Source of the DNA: Ilumatobacteraceae bacterium
Lineage (GTDB): Bacteria > Actinomycetota > Acidimicrobiia > Acidimicrobiales > Ilumatobacteraceae
DNA length: 5,503 bases
Assembly: GCA_030728545.1 (NCBI GenBank)
Contig: JANQZQ010000019.1
Span: forward strand, 1 to 5,503
Direction of reading: 5' to 3'
Made by a program: the position numbers and the translations under genes. The notes beneath the pieces are model-generated. The model worked only from the letters and a program-made list of their open reading frames with translations, had not been told where the DNA came from and did not search any database. Shown here one piece after another: positions 5,457 through 5,503 of the stretch (position 1 is its first letter; each line of letters opens with the position of its first letter).

Positions 5457-5503
5457 ATGACCGAAACGGCACGTGCCGAGCACGAAGACCACCCCGACCA
5501 CCG
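5457..5503 (+). CDS. Probable start of a divergent gene, cut by window edge
   Basis: Only 15 full codons are visible, starting MTETARAEHEDHPDH. The peptide is hydrophilic, rich in His, Asp and Glu, and has no stop. It is supported by the leaderless-type -10 element upstream and by its back-to-back position with gltX, but the coding run is too short to prove a gene. Short His/Asp-rich starts of this kind occur in several small membrane or redox proteins, for example some cytochrome oxidase subunit IV-like proteins; that is only a guess. A perfect 12-base palindrome, CGGCACGTGCCG, occupies 5467-5478 within these codons. Confidence 0.4.
   Translation, partial: MTETARAEHEDHPDH

Noticed and set aside
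5406..5501. N-terminal extension of gltX to an upstream ATG at 5501 or 5438.
   Set aside because: GluRS normally begins a few residues before the FAPSPTG motif. The extension is not GluRS-like, overlaps a likely divergent gene, and contains the proposed -10 element.
1..5503. Insertion sequences, phage attachment sites or CRISPR repeats.
   Set aside because: No transposase, integrase, spaced direct repeats or terminal inverted repeats with target duplications were seen. The tRNA genes have intact 3' ends and no partial copy in the window.

Overview
The window reads as bacterial chromosome, most likely from an actinobacterium, possibly of the Acidimicrobiia type (inference, no search run). The clues are: a mycobacterial-style signature amidase; a single-cluster ferredoxin paired with a class I cytochrome P450; an HU protein with a lysine/proline/alanine tail; tRNA genes with no encoded CCA; and a gltX / tRNA-Gln / tRNA-Glu / HU neighbourhood that, from memory, resembles the gltS-hupB region of mycobacteria. 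Three start codons also sit 5 or 6 bases downstream of a TANNNT -10 hexamer, the arrangement of leaderless genes, which are common in Actinobacteria.

Left half, plus strand (1-2544): the 3' part of an amidase gene cut by the window edge, then, 23 bases later, a 64-residue ferredoxin and a 405-residue cytochrome P450. The last two are tightly coupled: the P450 ribosome binding site lies inside the last ferredoxin codons. Together they look like a monooxygenase with its own electron donor. No ferredoxin reductase is in the window and the substrate cannot be read from sequence. An uncapped hairpin follows the P450.

Middle (2545-3370): an HU-type nucleoid protein on the plus strand ends in a long stem-loop with a GCAA loop and a T-rich tail, a convincing intrinsic terminator. 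About 110 bases rich in inverted repeats follow, and then tRNA-Glu(CTC) and tRNA-Gln(CTG), both on the minus strand.

Right half, minus strand (3371-5405): gltX (glutamyl-tRNA synthetase) followed four bases later by a one-pass membrane protein of the DUF218 (YdcF/SanA/ElyC) family, and then the two tRNA genes. The enzyme and two tRNAs that it may both charge (if it is non-discriminating) therefore lie in one co-directional cluster. At the right edge a divergent gene probably begins at 5457. Its -10 element and that of gltX face away from each other in a 51-base gap that also holds a short inverted repeat.

No mobile element, CRISPR array or clearly novel multi-gene system is visible. The most interesting signals are the leaderless promoter pattern, the structured RNA region after HU, and the gltX/tRNA cluster.
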